The notes under the pieces were generated by a model that worked only from the letters and a program-made list of their open reading frames with translations, was not told where the DNA came from and searched no databases. Shown piece after piece: positions 1 to 6,935 of a stretch of 64,000 bases of DNA. Location: NCBI RefSeq assembly GCF_009857535.1, contig NZ_WWCS01000019.1:41269-105268 (forward strand), in the 5' to 3' direction. Source of the stretch: Duganella margarita (GTDB lineage: Bacteria > Pseudomonadota > Gammaproteobacteria > Burkholderiales > Burkholderiaceae_D). How positions within the stretch are numbered: the stretch's first letter is position 1; each line of letters begins with the position of its first letter. The position numbers and the translations under genes are program-made.

Positions 1-538
1 CGCGTTCGCGTTCTTCCAGCACCACGGTGCGCAGCGGCGTGTCGGTCGGGCGCTTGGTGACGTAGTTGACGATGCCGCCCGGCGCGGACACGCCGGCCTG
101 CAGGCCGGACAGGCCTTTCAGCACCTCCAGCCGTTCCTTGTTCTCCAGCGGGATCTGGGTGTCGCCGGTGATGGCCATGCCATCCTTGCGGTAGCTCGAT
201 TCGTTATCCAGCTTGAAGCCGCGGATCGAGAACTGCTCGGCGTAGCCGACCGCGTTGTAGGCGTCGCTCAGGCTGGCGTCGTAGCGGGCGGCGTCGGTGG
301 TCGAGCGGATTTGCAGGTCCAGCATCTGCTGCGCGGTCAGCACGCTGACCGAGGCCGGCGTCTCCAGCAGCGGCGCGTTGGCGAAGCCGGCCACGCTGGC
401 GCTGGTGGCGCGCGTCTTGGCGGCGCTGACCACCACTTCCTGCATGGTCTGGTCGGGATCTTCGGCGCGCACGGCGCTGGAAGTCATCTGTAAAACCGCC
501 AAGGCGATGGCGGACACTGCGAAGTTTGGTGTTGACAT
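1..538 (-). CDS. TonB-dependent outer-membrane receptor, N-terminal part (runs off the window)
   Basis: The first 179 residues of an outer-membrane transporter are visible; the rest lies left of the window. They hold a signal peptide (about residues 1-25, ending SSAVRA), a short TonB-box-like stretch (MQEVVVSA) and a plug domain with the family's usual FSIRGF, ERLEVLKGLSGLQAG and PGGIVNYVTKRP elements. The LKGLSGLQAG wording is typical of the siderophore-receptor subfamily. The gene is preceded by a TPP riboswitch (615-692), so I infer that it imports thiamin, a thiamin precursor or a related compound, not iron; that is inference from regulation only. The start ATG at 538-536 has only a weak purine ribosome site (AGAGAG). 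Confidence 0.9.
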   Translation of the reverse strand, partial: MSTPNFAVSAIALAVLQMTSSAVRAEDPDQTMQEVVVSAAKTRATSASVAGFANAPLLETPASVSVLTAQQMLDLQIRSTTDAARYDASLSDAYNAVGYAEQFSIRGFKLDNESSYRKDGMAITGDTQIPLENKERLEVLKGLSGLQAGVSAPGGIVNYVTKRPTDTPLRTVVLEERER

Positions 539-542
539 ATTT

Positions 543-581
543 GCTCTCTGCTTGTCTCGGCTGGGGGCCGGCGAAGAGAGC
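543..581 (-). promoter_or_regulatory. Possible Shine-Dalgarno-sequestering hairpin downstream of the TPP aptamer
   Basis: The purine ribosome site just before the receptor start (AGAGAGC, complement of 543-549) is exactly complementary to GCTCTCT (complement of 575-581) in the same leader. The 7-bp helix would bury the ribosome site, which fits translational control by the upstream aptamer. The pairing is seen directly; the role is inferred. I see no U-tract that would favour transcription termination instead. Confidence 0.45.
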
Positions 582-614
582 CATCAAAGGAGGGAGATCC
601 GACTTTTGCGCTTT

Positions 615-692
615 CCTTCGCTGGCATTATCCAGATCAGGTACGAAGGGTATCTCTCACCCGGAAACAATGTTCCAGGACCCCTAGCGAAGC
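615..692 (-). promoter_or_regulatory. TPP (thiamin pyrophosphate) riboswitch, THI element
   Basis: Read on the minus strand, the leader has the conserved TPP-aptamer blocks in order: a P1 5' arm TTCGCT, AGGGGTCC, the GTGAGA/ATACCC core, ACCTGATCTGGATAATGCC, and the closing P1 arm AGCGAA. The two P1 arms pair perfectly. The aptamer lies about 77 nt upstream of the start codon of the TonB-dependent receptor and in the same direction, so it should repress that gene when TPP is plentiful. Confidence 0.93.
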
Positions 693-802
693 GGCGAGTG
701 TATCACAGTTCCAGTTCACATTTGACATCTCGTGCGCCACGTTTCGCACGCCGTCGCTACACTGCCAACTTGCGCCGCTGGGCGGAAGTGGAAGGGGTTG
801 GA

Positions 803-1312
803 ATGAAGCAGTCGTATCAAGAGGGGAGCTGGTTTGCCGTGCCATTGCTGGACGGCGGCTATGGATGGGGTCTGGTGGCGCGGCTGTCGCCGGGCAGTAA
901 AATCATGCTGGCCTATCTGTTCGGCCCCAAGCTGCCGCGCTTCCCGTCGCTGGAAGAACTGAACACGCTGCGCCCGCAGGACGCCGTCAAGGTGCTGCGT
1001 TGCGGCGACATGGCGCTGGCCAGCGGCCACTGGCGCGTGCTGGGCGATATCGATGCGTGGGAACCTTCCATGTGGCCGGTGCCGCAATTCCTGCGCCGCG
1101 CCGATGCGCTCAAGCGCGCCTGGCGCGTGACCTATGCGGATGCGGATCCGAGCCGCTCGGAACGTGAGGAGTCCGTACCTTACGATACACAAGGGCTGGA
1201 TATCGATTCGCTGTACGGTTACGGCTCGGCCGAGCTATTGCTGACCAAATTGCTGGAAGCGCCGGATCATCCGATTAACCGGCAGGCGGCGCAGCAGACC
1301 CCGAACAGCTGA
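803..1312 (+). CDS. Imm26-like protein (putative immunity protein)
   Basis: A 169-residue cytosolic protein. Its first 80 residues (EGSWFAVPLLDGGYGWG, LARLSPG-type turn, AYLFGPKLPR, then a run ending SGHWRVLG) resemble the immunity protein 26 family, which accompanies polymorphic toxins and is also found as an orphan. No signal peptide or membrane segment is present. The start at 803 is chosen because GGAAGGGG lies about 7 nt upstream; a longer in-frame extension upstream looks non-coding and would run into the riboswitch leader. The gene overlaps the 3' end of the convergent gene by 38 nt. No toxin gene is visible nearby, so an immunity function is only a family-level guess. Confidence 0.65.
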   Translation: MKQSYQEGSWFAVPLLDGGYGWGLVARLSPGSKIMLAYLFGPKLPRFPSLEELNTLRPQDAVKVLRCGDMALASGHWRVLGDIDAWEPSMWPVPQFLRRADALKRAWRVTYADADPSRSEREESVPYDTQGLDIDSLYGYGSAELLLTKLLEAPDHPINRQAAQQTPNS

Positions 1313-2000
1313 CATTCCACGCTGCGTACTCGCCGCGGCTCTTGCGCACCGCGACCCGCACCTGCGTGTCGCGGTCGCTGTCGAACACCATGCCTACCAT
1401 GGCTGGCGCGCCGTTGGACGGCGGCGCCGGCTCGATGGCGCTCAGGCGGAAAGTCAGCGCGCGTTGGCGCGCGCAGCCGGAGTTGCCGGCAAATAGCAGC
1501 CGCGCCCGCGCCAGTAGTGCGCGGTGCTGCCAGATCAGCGCCTTGACGTCGTCCGGATGCACGGCCGGGTCCATGCGCGTGGTGTATTGCGCGGCGGTGC
1601 AGATCACCTTCGGCGTGGCCAGCCACACATACCATTCCGGCGCGGCGGCGGACGGCGTCCAGCGCTGGTCCTGCGGCGCGTTGGGATTGTAGATGTAGCT
1701 GGTGCGCACCTGCCGGCACAGGTCCGGCGTGAAGTGACGCGGCGACGAATCGACGCGCGCGATCACCTGCCACGGTTCCTTTCCGCGCCGCTGGATGTCG
1801 AACGCCGGCGCAAACAGCGACGGCCCGCCACTGACACGGGCCGGCACCTGCAGGCGATAGTATTCCTCGAACGAGCGGCGCTCCTCGTCGGTGGGCTCGC
1901 GCAACTGCACGGAGGGCGGCGCCTTCGGCCTGGCGGCCGGCGCGGCGGCCCAGGCGCTGGCGGTCAGCGCCAGCGCGGCGGCAAACAGGAGGCGCCGCAT
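1275..2000 (-). CDS. Periplasmic protein of unknown function, coupled to envZ
   Basis: A 241-residue protein with a clear signal peptide (residues about 1-19, LLFAAALALTASAWA). The mature part is Pro/Arg-rich at first and then mixed, with four cysteines (in PDLCRQV, PKVICTA, NSGCARQ and NVSCSG) that could form two disulfides. I do not recognise a family. Its ATG overlaps the stop codon of the upstream sensor kinase (TGATG at 2002-1998), so it is translationally coupled to the kinase and is the third gene of an ompR-envZ operon. An accessory role in sensing or in the envelope response is therefore plausible. The 3' end overlaps the convergent Imm26-like gene. Confidence 0.75.
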   Translation of the reverse strand: MRRLLFAAALALTASAWAAAPAARPKAPPSVQLREPTDEERRSFEEYYRLQVPARVSGGPSLFAPAFDIQRRGKEPWQVIARVDSSPRHFTPDLCRQVRTSYIYNPNAPQDQRWTPSAAAPEWYVWLATPKVICTAAQYTTRMDPAVHPDDVKALIWQHRALLARARLLFAGNSGCARQRALTFRLSAIEPAPPSNGAPAMVGMVFDSDRDTQVRVAVRKSRGEYAAWNVSCSGSAAPPAG

Positions 2001-3367
2001 CACAGCGCCTTCATCACGATCTGGATCTGCAAGCCGCCGCCTTCGCGGTTGCGCACCAGCAGTTCGGCGCCGTGGCGCATGATCACGCGGTCGACGATGG
2101 CCAGCCCCAGGCCGGCGCCATTGGCCTGGCCGCGCGCGGCGTCGAGCCGGGTGAAGGGCTTGAGCAGCTGCTCGATCTGGTCGGGCGGCACCCCTGGGCC
2201 GTGGTCCTGCACCTCGATCGTCAGCCGCTTGGCGGCGTGCATGCCCTTGACGCTGCACTTGATGTCGATTTCCGTGTAGTCGGCATCCGCCGTGCGGCCG
2301 TAGCGGCGGGCGTTTTCGATCAGGTTGTTGATCACGCGCTTGATGTCGGTGGCGTTGCCCATCGCATGGGCGTCGGGCACGATGTCGGTGTTGATGCGCA
2401 CGTCCGGCAGGCGCGAGACTTCATGCGCGGTGTCGGTCAGCAGTTCGCTGATGTCGACGTTGACGAAGCTGGACGCCTCGGTGGGCTTGGCGTAGTCGAG
2501 GAACTGGCCGATGATGGCGTCCATCTGGGCGATGTCGGACTGCATGCCTTCACGCGCCTCGGTCGACAGATTGGCCATTTCCAGTTCCAGCTGCATGCGC
2601 GCCAGCGGCGTGCGCAGGTCGTGCGAAATGCCGGCCAGGATCACGGCGCGATCCGATTCCACCTGCTGCAAATCGGTGACCATCTGGTTGAAGCTGCGGT
2701 TGGCCTCCATGATCTCGGCCGGGCCTTTTTCCGGCAGCGGCGCAGGGCGCTTGCCCTGGGCGAAGTCGCGCGTGGCCTGGGTCAGGCGGCGCAGCGGCAG
2801 GTTGATCAGGCTGGAGATGAAGGCGGCGCCCAGCAGCGACACCACCGACACCACGCTGGCCCAGCCCAGCCACTGGATGCCGGTCAGGCCGCGGATGCGT
2901 TCGCGCTCCAGCATCAGCCAGTACTGGTCGTCGTCGATCTTGAAGCTGACCCAGAAGCCGGAGACGCCGTTCACCTTGGACGAGAAGCGGGTGTCCTGTC
3001 CCAGCTTGGCGCGCACCAGCTGCTCGATGTCCGGCATCAGCGCGTTGTTGGCCGGCGGCGCCACCTGGTCGTCCTCTTCCAGCGTGAACACGCGGATGCC
3101 CTCGTTGGCCACCAGGTCGAACAGCAGCTCGCGCCGCAGTTCGGGCGCGGCGTGGGTCAGCGCGGCGTGGGTGATGGTGACCACCGAGATCACCTGGGCG
3201 GAAATCTGCTGCACCTGCGGCTCGTGCTGCACCACGCTGATCATGCCCACCCAGGCCGTCATGCTGGTGGTGGTGAGGGCGCCGAGCAAAAAGAAGGTGC
3301 GCCAGAATAAGCCGCTTTTCAGGCTGGCCAGGCGGAGCGGGAACGGGAACTTCAGCAGCGACTTCAT
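2000..3367 (-). CDS. envZ: EnvZ-like osmosensor histidine kinase
   Basis: A 455-residue inner-membrane histidine kinase, the likely phosphodonor of the OmpR protein encoded 13 nt upstream. It has a first membrane segment at about residues 20-45 (TFFLLGALTTTSMTAWVGM), a periplasmic sensor of about 110 residues, a second membrane segment (WASVVSVVSLLGAAFIS), a HAMP domain, the H-box AGISHDLRTPLARMQLE with the phospho-accepting His, and an ATPase domain with N box (NNLIENARRYG) and G boxes (DHGPGVP, GAGLGLAI). The H-box is close to that of EnvZ. I chose the start at 3367 because the in-frame extension upstream overlaps ompR and encodes an Arg-rich stretch before the membrane segment. Confidence 0.88.
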   Translation of the reverse strand: MKSLLKFPFPLRLASLKSGLFWRTFFLLGALTTTSMTAWVGMISVVQHEPQVQQISAQVISVVTITHAALTHAAPELRRELLFDLVANEGIRVFTLEEDDQVAPPANNALMPDIEQLVRAKLGQDTRFSSKVNGVSGFWVSFKIDDDQYWLMLERERIRGLTGIQWLGWASVVSVVSLLGAAFISSLINLPLRRLTQATRDFAQGKRPAPLPEKGPAEIMEANRSFNQMVTDLQQVESDRAVILAGISHDLRTPLARMQLELEMANLSTEAREGMQSDIAQMDAIIGQFLDYAKPTEASSFVNVDISELLTDTAHEVSRLPDVRINTDIVPDAHAMGNATDIKRVINNLIENARRYGRTADADYTEIDIKCSVKGMHAAKRLTIEVQDHGPGVPPDQIEQLLKPFTRLDAARGQANGAGLGLAIVDRVIMRHGAELLVRNREGGGLQIQIVMKAL

Positions 3368-3380
3368 AGGCGTCCGCAGA

Positions 3381-4148
3381 TTAGCGCGGCTGTCCCTCCG
3401 GAATGAACACATAGCCCAGGCCCCACACGGTCTGGATGTACAGCGGGCTGGAAGGATCCGGCTCGATCAGCTTGCGCAGGCGCGAGATCTGCACGTCCAG
3501 GCTGCGGTCGAACACCTCGTATTCGCGGCCGCGCGCCAGTTCCATCAGTTTTTCGCGCGACAGCGGCTGGCGCGCATGGCGGGCGAATACTTTTAGTACC
3601 GAAAATTCGCCGGTGGTCAGCGGCACGGTCTCGCCGTTTTTCTTCAGCGTGCGGGTGCCCAGGTCCAGCACGAACTGGCCGAACTCGAAGGTCTGCGGGG
3701 TTTCCGACGGCGCGCCGGGGATTTCGTCCGGGCCGCGGCGGCGCAGCACGGCGCCGATGCGGGCCACCAGTTCACGCGGATTGAAGGGCTTGGGCAGGTA
3801 GTCGTCGGCGCCCATTTCCAGGCCGACGATGCGGTCGACGTCTTCGCCTTTGGCGGTCAGCATGATGATCGGCGTCTGGTCGCCGGCGCCGCGCAGGCGG
3901 CGGCAGATCGACAGGCCGTCTTCCCCGGGCAGCATCAGGTCCAGCACCAGCAGGTCGTAGCGCTCGCGCAGCCACAGTTTGTTCATGGCGGTGGCACTTT
4001 CCGCGGTGAAGACGTTGAAGCCTTGCTCGGTCAGGTAGCGGCGCAGCAGGTCACGCAGTCGGACGTCGTCGTCGACCACCATGATCTTGGCGGCATGGCC
4101 CTGGCCATGGGTGGCGGTGTTGCCGGAATCAGTCGTTGTTGTAGTCAT
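3381..4148 (-). CDS. ompR: OmpR-family response regulator
   Basis: A 255-residue response regulator. The N-terminal receiver domain (about residues 20-135) has the acidic pair VVDDD, the phospho-acceptor Asp in LLVLDLMLPGEDG, the switch Thr in MLTAKGE and the Lys in YLPKPF. The C-terminal winged-helix domain carries the OmpR hallmarks TTGEFSVLK, REKLMELARGREYE, RSLDVQISRLRKL and QTVWGLGYVF. These match OmpR better than PhoB-type regulators. It is the first gene of the ompR-envZ-periplasmic protein operon. The gene has a 15-20-residue Thr/Gly-rich N-terminal extension. The divergent region 4149-4319 contains phased repeats that could be its own binding sites. Confidence 0.9.
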   Translation of the reverse strand: MTTTTTDSGNTATHGQGHAAKIMVVDDDVRLRDLLRRYLTEQGFNVFTAESATAMNKLWLRERYDLLVLDLMLPGEDGLSICRRLRGAGDQTPIIMLTAKGEDVDRIVGLEMGADDYLPKPFNPRELVARIGAVLRRRGPDEIPGAPSETPQTFEFGQFVLDLGTRTLKKNGETVPLTTGEFSVLKVFARHARQPLSREKLMELARGREYEVFDRSLDVQISRLRKLIEPDPSSPLYIQTVWGLGYVFIPEGQPR

Positions 4149-4224
4149 TTGGCTGCCAGATTTGTCTTATTCATGTTGCTATGGTAACGTCATATTCGTC
4201 CTGCGAAAACACGCACGACAACCC

Positions 4225-4242
4225 ATTACAAAGTGTTACAAA
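4225..4242. promoter_or_regulatory. Candidate OmpR box: two 10-bp-phased TTACAAA repeats
   Basis: ATTACAAA (4225-4232) and GTTACAAA (4235-4242) are direct repeats with a 10-bp period between ompR (leftward) and the secreted-protein gene (rightward). On the other strand they read TTTGTAAC and TTTGTAAT. OmpR is known to bind tandem half-sites in head-to-tail arrangement about one helical turn apart with a GTAAC-like core. Autoregulation or control of the divergent gene is inferred. Confidence 0.35.
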
Positions 4243-4319
4243 CTTTACCCAATTCGCCTTACCCCCTCAGGCAAAGCATCATACACTGCGGGCATAGATT
4301 CAGCTTTCCAGGGGACGTC

Positions 4320-4718
4320 ATGTTCATCGATCACAAAAGAAAATTCGCGGCAGCTAGCGCATCTTTTTGCGTTCGATTCACTATGGCGTCCGCGCTGGCG
4401 TGCGGTTTGCTCGGCGCCAGCCTGGCGCATGCCGACGGTGACGGCCCCAATGGCCAACGCCGCGACCAGCAGCAACCGCAGCAGCACCAGCAGAACGCCC
4501 CGCGTGGCGAACAGCCGCGTTCCAGCGATGCGCGCCAGCTCGATCCGCGCAGCTACGAAGCGCGCGCCGAAGAACAGCGCCGCGCCATGCAGGACGCCAG
4601 CCGCAACGCCGAGATGAGTCGCCGCGTCGGCCGCATGACGCCGGACGAGCGCCGCGACCTGCGCCGCCAGATCAACGAAGTCAGCCAGGATTTGTACGCG
4701 GTGCCGCCGCGTCGTTGA
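4320..4718 (+). CDS. Small secreted Gln/Arg-rich protein
   Basis: A 132-residue protein with an N-terminal signal peptide whose hydrophobic core is MASALACGLLGASLAHA; cleavage is expected after AHA at about residue 40, which is long for a signal peptide, so the true start could be the internal ATG at about residue 22. The mature part is low-complexity (QQQPQQHQQ, then many Arg, Asp and Glu) and ends with RMTPDERRDLRRQINE, a motif I associate with short exported hypothetical proteins of Oxalobacteraceae. The function is unknown. The gene is divergent from ompR and shares its control region, so it may be an OmpR target. The ATG at 4320 follows AGGGGAC, a usable ribosome site. Confidence 0.7.
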   Translation: MFIDHKRKFAAASASFCVRFTMASALACGLLGASLAHADGDGPNGQRRDQQQPQQHQQNAPRGEQPRSSDARQLDPRSYEARAEEQRRAMQDASRNAEMSRRVGRMTPDERRDLRRQINEVSQDLYAVPPRR

Positions 4719-4849
4719 TGATTTCGTTAGTTGCCCGTCAAGGGAAGATAATAAAACGCTAAATTTGTTATTTGCGTATTATTGTTTTGTATCAATATCC
4801 TCACACTTGTCGCTTTCTGAACCGCGTTTCTCCTGTCTTTTCCTTGGCC

Positions 4850-4877
4850 TGCGTGTAAGATCAATTAATTACACGCA
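4850..4877. promoter_or_regulatory. 9-bp perfect inverted repeat upstream of the first FapA gene
   Basis: TGCGTGTAA (4850-4858) and TTACACGCA (4869-4877) are perfect inverted repeats separated by 10 nt of AT-rich sequence, 40 nt before the GTG start at 4917. The centre-to-centre spacing of about 19 bp (two turns) suits a dimeric regulator; the element could also form an mRNA hairpin. The rest of the 198-bp gap 4719-4916 is AT-rich and shows no gene. Confidence 0.4.
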
Positions 4878-4916
4878 ACGCCTTCCGGCTGCCTGCGTGC
4901 CGTTTGGAGGAAGACC

Positions 4917-6824
4917 GTGGTTCAAGACGTTGCATCCGCAGCGCTCGCCGCCGGCCCGGAGCCAGAAGCTCCCGGTCCCGGCCTGCCTATTGGTTTAGTA
5001 AAGCGCGCAGACGGAATTTATATCGATGTGGGCATGAGCCAGCCGGCGCTGATGGCGGCGGTGGAGCACGTGTTCCAGTCGGGCGGCTACTTCGCCGGCC
5101 TCGATTACCCCGCGCTGATGCGGGCGCTGTATGGCATCGGCCCCGACGTTGGCGAGGTGCAGGCGCTGCGCCTGGCGGACGCCGTGCGCGTGTTCGACGG
5201 CGCCCGCCTGGCGCTGTACAAAAATCCCAAAATCAGCCTGTCCTACGCTGAATACACTTTCCAGCCGCTGTTCCTGGACGAGATTACGCTGCCCGACGGC
5301 ACCGTGATTCCCGAGCGTCCGGCGCATCTGGATATCGACGAATTCATCGCCGACATGTGGAACAAGGGCATCCGCTTCGGCATCGACGTGGCGGCGGTGA
5401 AGGCGGCCATGGCCTCGCCCAAGGCCGACCGCATCACCTTCGCCAACGACCTGGAGCCGGAGGACGGCAAGAACGCCACCGTGGTGGAGGTCTCGTCCGA
5501 TCTGCACCGCAGCGATGCCCCCAAGGCGCGCGCCGACGGCCGCATCGACCTGCAAAGCTTCCAGAACCGCTTCCCGCAGATCAAGGCCGAAGTGCGGCTG
5601 CTGAAGAAGGAGCCCTCGGCGCCCGGCTTGCCGGGTTTCGACCTGGCCGGCCGCAGGACCGAGCCGGCGCCGCCCAAGGATTTGACGCTGCGCTTTCTGG
5701 CCGGCGAGGGCACCGAGGCCAAAACCTTCGAGGACGGCGAGTACCTGGTCTCCACGCGCGAGGGGTTTTTGAGCGTGGACGCCAAGTCCAATCGCATTTC
5801 CATCACCGATAAAATCGTCAGCCTGGAAGGCGTCAGCGGCCGCACCACCGGCAATCTGCAACTGGCCGGCGCATATGAGGAATACGGCGACGTACAGGAG
5901 CAGCGCGACGTCACCGGCTCGGACATCACGGTGCACGGCAATGTCTATGGCAATATCCATTCGCGCGGCGGCACCGTGGTGCTGGACAAGAACCTGGTCA
6001 GCGGCAGCGTGCATAACGTGGCCGGCAATATCAACATCGCCGGCGTGGCGTCCAACTCGGTGATCCATGCGGTCAATGGCACGGTCACCATCCAGCGTGC
6101 CGAGAACTGCGTGATCTCGGGTGTGAACGTCAAGATTGAGGAAGCCTCCAACTGCGAAATCATCGGCGACGGCGTGCTGATTGCGGTGGCCGAAGGCTGC
6201 GCCATCGCAGGCCGCAACGTCGAGGTGGAAAGCGCCGGGCCGCGCCGCCGCACCGAGATGGTGATCTATGTCCTGGTGAAGGACGTGACGCAGTTCGACC
6301 AGGAGATCGCCGAGCTGGAAGCGCGGGTGGCCGCTTTCGCCCAGGCCAACGCCGACAGCCAGCAGGAGATCGAGCGCATCTCGGCGCTGCCGGACGTGCG
6401 CCGCTACCTGGCGCTGGCGGCCAAGCTGCGCACGCAGGAACTGGTGCTGACGCCGGAGCAGGGCCAGTTCCTGCGCAAGATTGCCACCGCGGTGGCGGAA
6501 GAGATTCAGGCCATCCAGAAGCACAAGCTGGATTTGCAAGTCGGCCAGACCCAGCACACGCTGCTGAGCGAGCGGCTGGCGCGGGTCATCGAGCAGAAGG
6601 TGGAAGCGGCCGGCATTGCCCGCTGCGGCCTGCACATGGCCAGCGGCGAGACGCTGGTGCGCACCATGCCGTTCGTTGCCGAGACGGCGGTGCTGCGGCA
6701 GCTGCCGCCCAAAGACCTTAAGCAGCGCCTGCGCGGCACGCCGAGCGGCGGCCAGTTGCTGTTTGCCGACAGTGCCGGCTCGCTGGACTGGCACCTGGAT
6801 CCGCGCCTGCGGCCGGCGCCTTGA
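4917..6824 (+). CDS. FapA/DUF342 family protein, first of a tandem pair
   Basis: A 635-residue cytosolic protein of the FapA (flagellar assembly protein A, DUF342) family. The N-terminal about 250 residues form the FapA N-terminal region, here including DGRIDLQSFQNRFPQ. Residues about 255-440 form the repetitive right-handed beta-helix typical of the family (GNVYGNIHSRGG, SNCEIIGDGVLIAVAEGCAI). Residues about 450-560 are a helical coiled coil rich in Glu, Gln and Ala. It starts with GTG at 4917 behind a strong GGAGGA site. In Vibrio, FapA links the sugar phosphotransferase system to polar flagellation, but no flagellar gene is visible here, so that role is not supported by context. The second copy follows 111 nt downstream. 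Confidence 0.85.
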   Translation: MVQDVASAALAAGPEPEAPGPGLPIGLVKRADGIYIDVGMSQPALMAAVEHVFQSGGYFAGLDYPALMRALYGIGPDVGEVQALRLADAVRVFDGARLALYKNPKISLSYAEYTFQPLFLDEITLPDGTVIPERPAHLDIDEFIADMWNKGIRFGIDVAAVKAAMASPKADRITFANDLEPEDGKNATVVEVSSDLHRSDAPKARADGRIDLQSFQNRFPQIKAEVRLLKKEPSAPGLPGFDLAGRRTEPAPPKDLTLRFLAGEGTEAKTFEDGEYLVSTREGFLSVDAKSNRISITDKIVSLEGVSGRTTGNLQLAGAYEEYGDVQEQRDVTGSDITVHGNVYGNIHSRGGTVVLDKNLVSGSVHNVAGNINIAGVASNSVIHAVNGTVTIQRAENCVISGVNVKIEEASNCEIIGDGVLIAVAEGCAIAGRNVEVESAGPRRRTEMVIYVLVKDVTQFDQEIAELEARVAAFAQANADSQQEIERISALPDVRRYLALAAKLRTQELVLTPEQGQFLRKIATAVAEEIQAIQKHKLDLQVGQTQHTLLSERLARVIEQKVEAAGIARCGLHMASGETLVRTMPFVAETAVLRQLPPKDLKQRLRGTPSGGQLLFADSAGSLDWHLDPRLRPAP

Positions 6825-6935
6825 TGCGGCTGGCGCAAGCCCGGCGTAACATGCTAATCTTGGGCTAACATCAAAAAGTGAAGGGGACGCGCCATGGCGC
6901 GCCGGCCCGACGTACATCTTCCTGGGGATTAGACT

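Noticed and set aside
4995..6917. Very long open frame on the minus strand opposite the first FapA gene (and a similar one at 6939-8756 opposite the second)
   Set aside because: The translation is dominated by Arg, Gln, His, Leu and Val in the pattern that arises opposite GC-rich coding DNA; no domain or ribosome site supports it, and the plus-strand FapA genes explain the region.
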